Below, piece by piece: positions 5,607 to 5,930 of a stretch of DNA of 5,930 nucleotides (its first letter is position 1; every line of letters begins with the position of its first letter). The stretch is from Burkholderiaceae bacterium (GTDB lineage Bacteria; Pseudomonadota; Gammaproteobacteria; Burkholderiales; Burkholderiaceae_C). The DNA lies in assembly GCA_030726195.1 (NCBI GenBank), contig JANREF010000158.1, positions 1 to 5,930 of the forward strand, read 5' to 3'. The position numbers were made by a program, and so were the translations under genes. The notes beneath the pieces were generated by a model. It was not told the origin of the DNA and did no database searches. It saw only the letters and a list, made by a program, of their open reading frames with translations.

Positions 5607-5930
5607 TCAGGCCAGTAAACCGCATGTGCGCAAGGCGGCCTCAACCTCAGCGTGACAGCTTTGGCTCATGGGCGTCATGGGCAGGCGAATGGCTGGGCCA
5701 GACAGGCCCAGGCGCGCACTGGCCCATTTCACGGGAATCGGGTTGGCTTCTACAAACATGGCCTTGTGCAGTGGCATCAGCGCCAGCTGCTTGGTCGCGG
5801 CCGACTTGGCATCACCTGCCAAGGCAGCCACACACAACTCGTGCATGGCTTTGGGTGCCACGTTGGCAGTGACGGAAATGTTGCCGTGGCCGCCCAACAG
5901 CATGAGTGCCACGGCCGTAGGGTCGTCGCC
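5607..5930 (-). CDS. dapA: 4-hydroxy-tetrahydrodipicolinate synthase, C-terminal part (truncated by window edge)
   Basis: DapA condenses pyruvate with aspartate semialdehyde, the first dedicated step to diaminopimelate and lysine in the cytoplasm. Only the last 107 residues are in the window; the frame runs off the right edge. The visible part reads [20 protein letters not shown] at its start. It continues with [26 protein letters not shown] and RLPMTPMS, which match the C-terminal half of the TIM barrel and helical end of E. coli DapA ([32 protein letters not shown]). The Schiff-base lysine and catalytic tyrosine lie upstream, outside the window. The protein ends in GLLA, as expected for a full-length C-terminus. 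bamC follows downstream on the same strand, the arrangement found in E. coli. Confidence 0.96.
   Translation of the reverse strand, partial: GDDPTAVALMLLGGHGNISVTANVAPKAMHELCVAALAGDAKSAATKQLALMPLHKAMFVEANPIPVKWASARLGLSGPAIRLPMTPMSQSCHAEVEAALRTCGLLA

Noticed and set aside
5485..5625. 47-codon in-frame N-terminal extension of bamC, starting inside dapA
   Set aside because: It would place the lipobox at residue 76 and so destroy the signal peptide; the ATG at 5484 has a ribosome binding site.

Overview
The window looks like chromosomal DNA of a betaproteobacterium, most likely Burkholderiales and close to Comamonadaceae. The protein families point that way: a mannitol/chloroaromatic-type TRAP permease, a BamC with an LEVPPDLTQ segment, and a SlyD with a long His tail. 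The coding DNA is fairly GC-rich; one 60-base line inside roxA counts to 58% GC. No rRNA, tRNA, CRISPR array, transposase or phage gene is visible. The content is ordinary core metabolism and envelope biogenesis. I did not find a new multi-gene system.

Layout. Bases 1-1741 hold the 3' part of a TRAP transporter large permease followed by dut (dUTPase), whose start codon overlaps the permease stop by one base. Bases 1742-1959 are non-coding and hold a long bulged hairpin, a 12-bp tandem repeat and a bidirectional terminator. slyD (1960-2556) runs on the minus strand and converges on dut. roxA, a JmjC-type ribosomal oxygenase (2571-3767), is divergent from slyD; if its first ATG is used, only 14 bp separate the two start codons. 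Bases 3768-4018 are an AT-rich intergenic stretch (29% GC by hand count over 3781-3960). It leads into a gene for a tiny Ala/Pro/Glu-rich lipoprotein (4019-4237). Two hairpins follow, the second a strong bidirectional terminator. bamC (4369-5484) and the 3' end of dapA (5607-5930) occupy the minus strand in the order dapA-bamC, the same order as in Escherichia coli.

How the parts fit. Dut cleans dUTP from the nucleotide pool. DapA makes the first dedicated intermediate of lysine and diaminopimelate, which feeds peptidoglycan synthesis. BamC belongs to the outer-membrane beta-barrel assembly machine. SlyD is a metallochaperone and prolyl isomerase. RoxA hydroxylates ribosomal protein uL16 in E. 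coli. The TRAP permease imports an unidentified organic acid or similar solute. These genes share no pathway. The interesting signals are in the non-coding DNA: the structured 3' region of dut, a possible leaderless slyD promoter inside roxA, the AT-rich block bounded by a 10-bp CCTAGG-containing inverted repeat, and a GNRA-loop hairpin before the second terminator.
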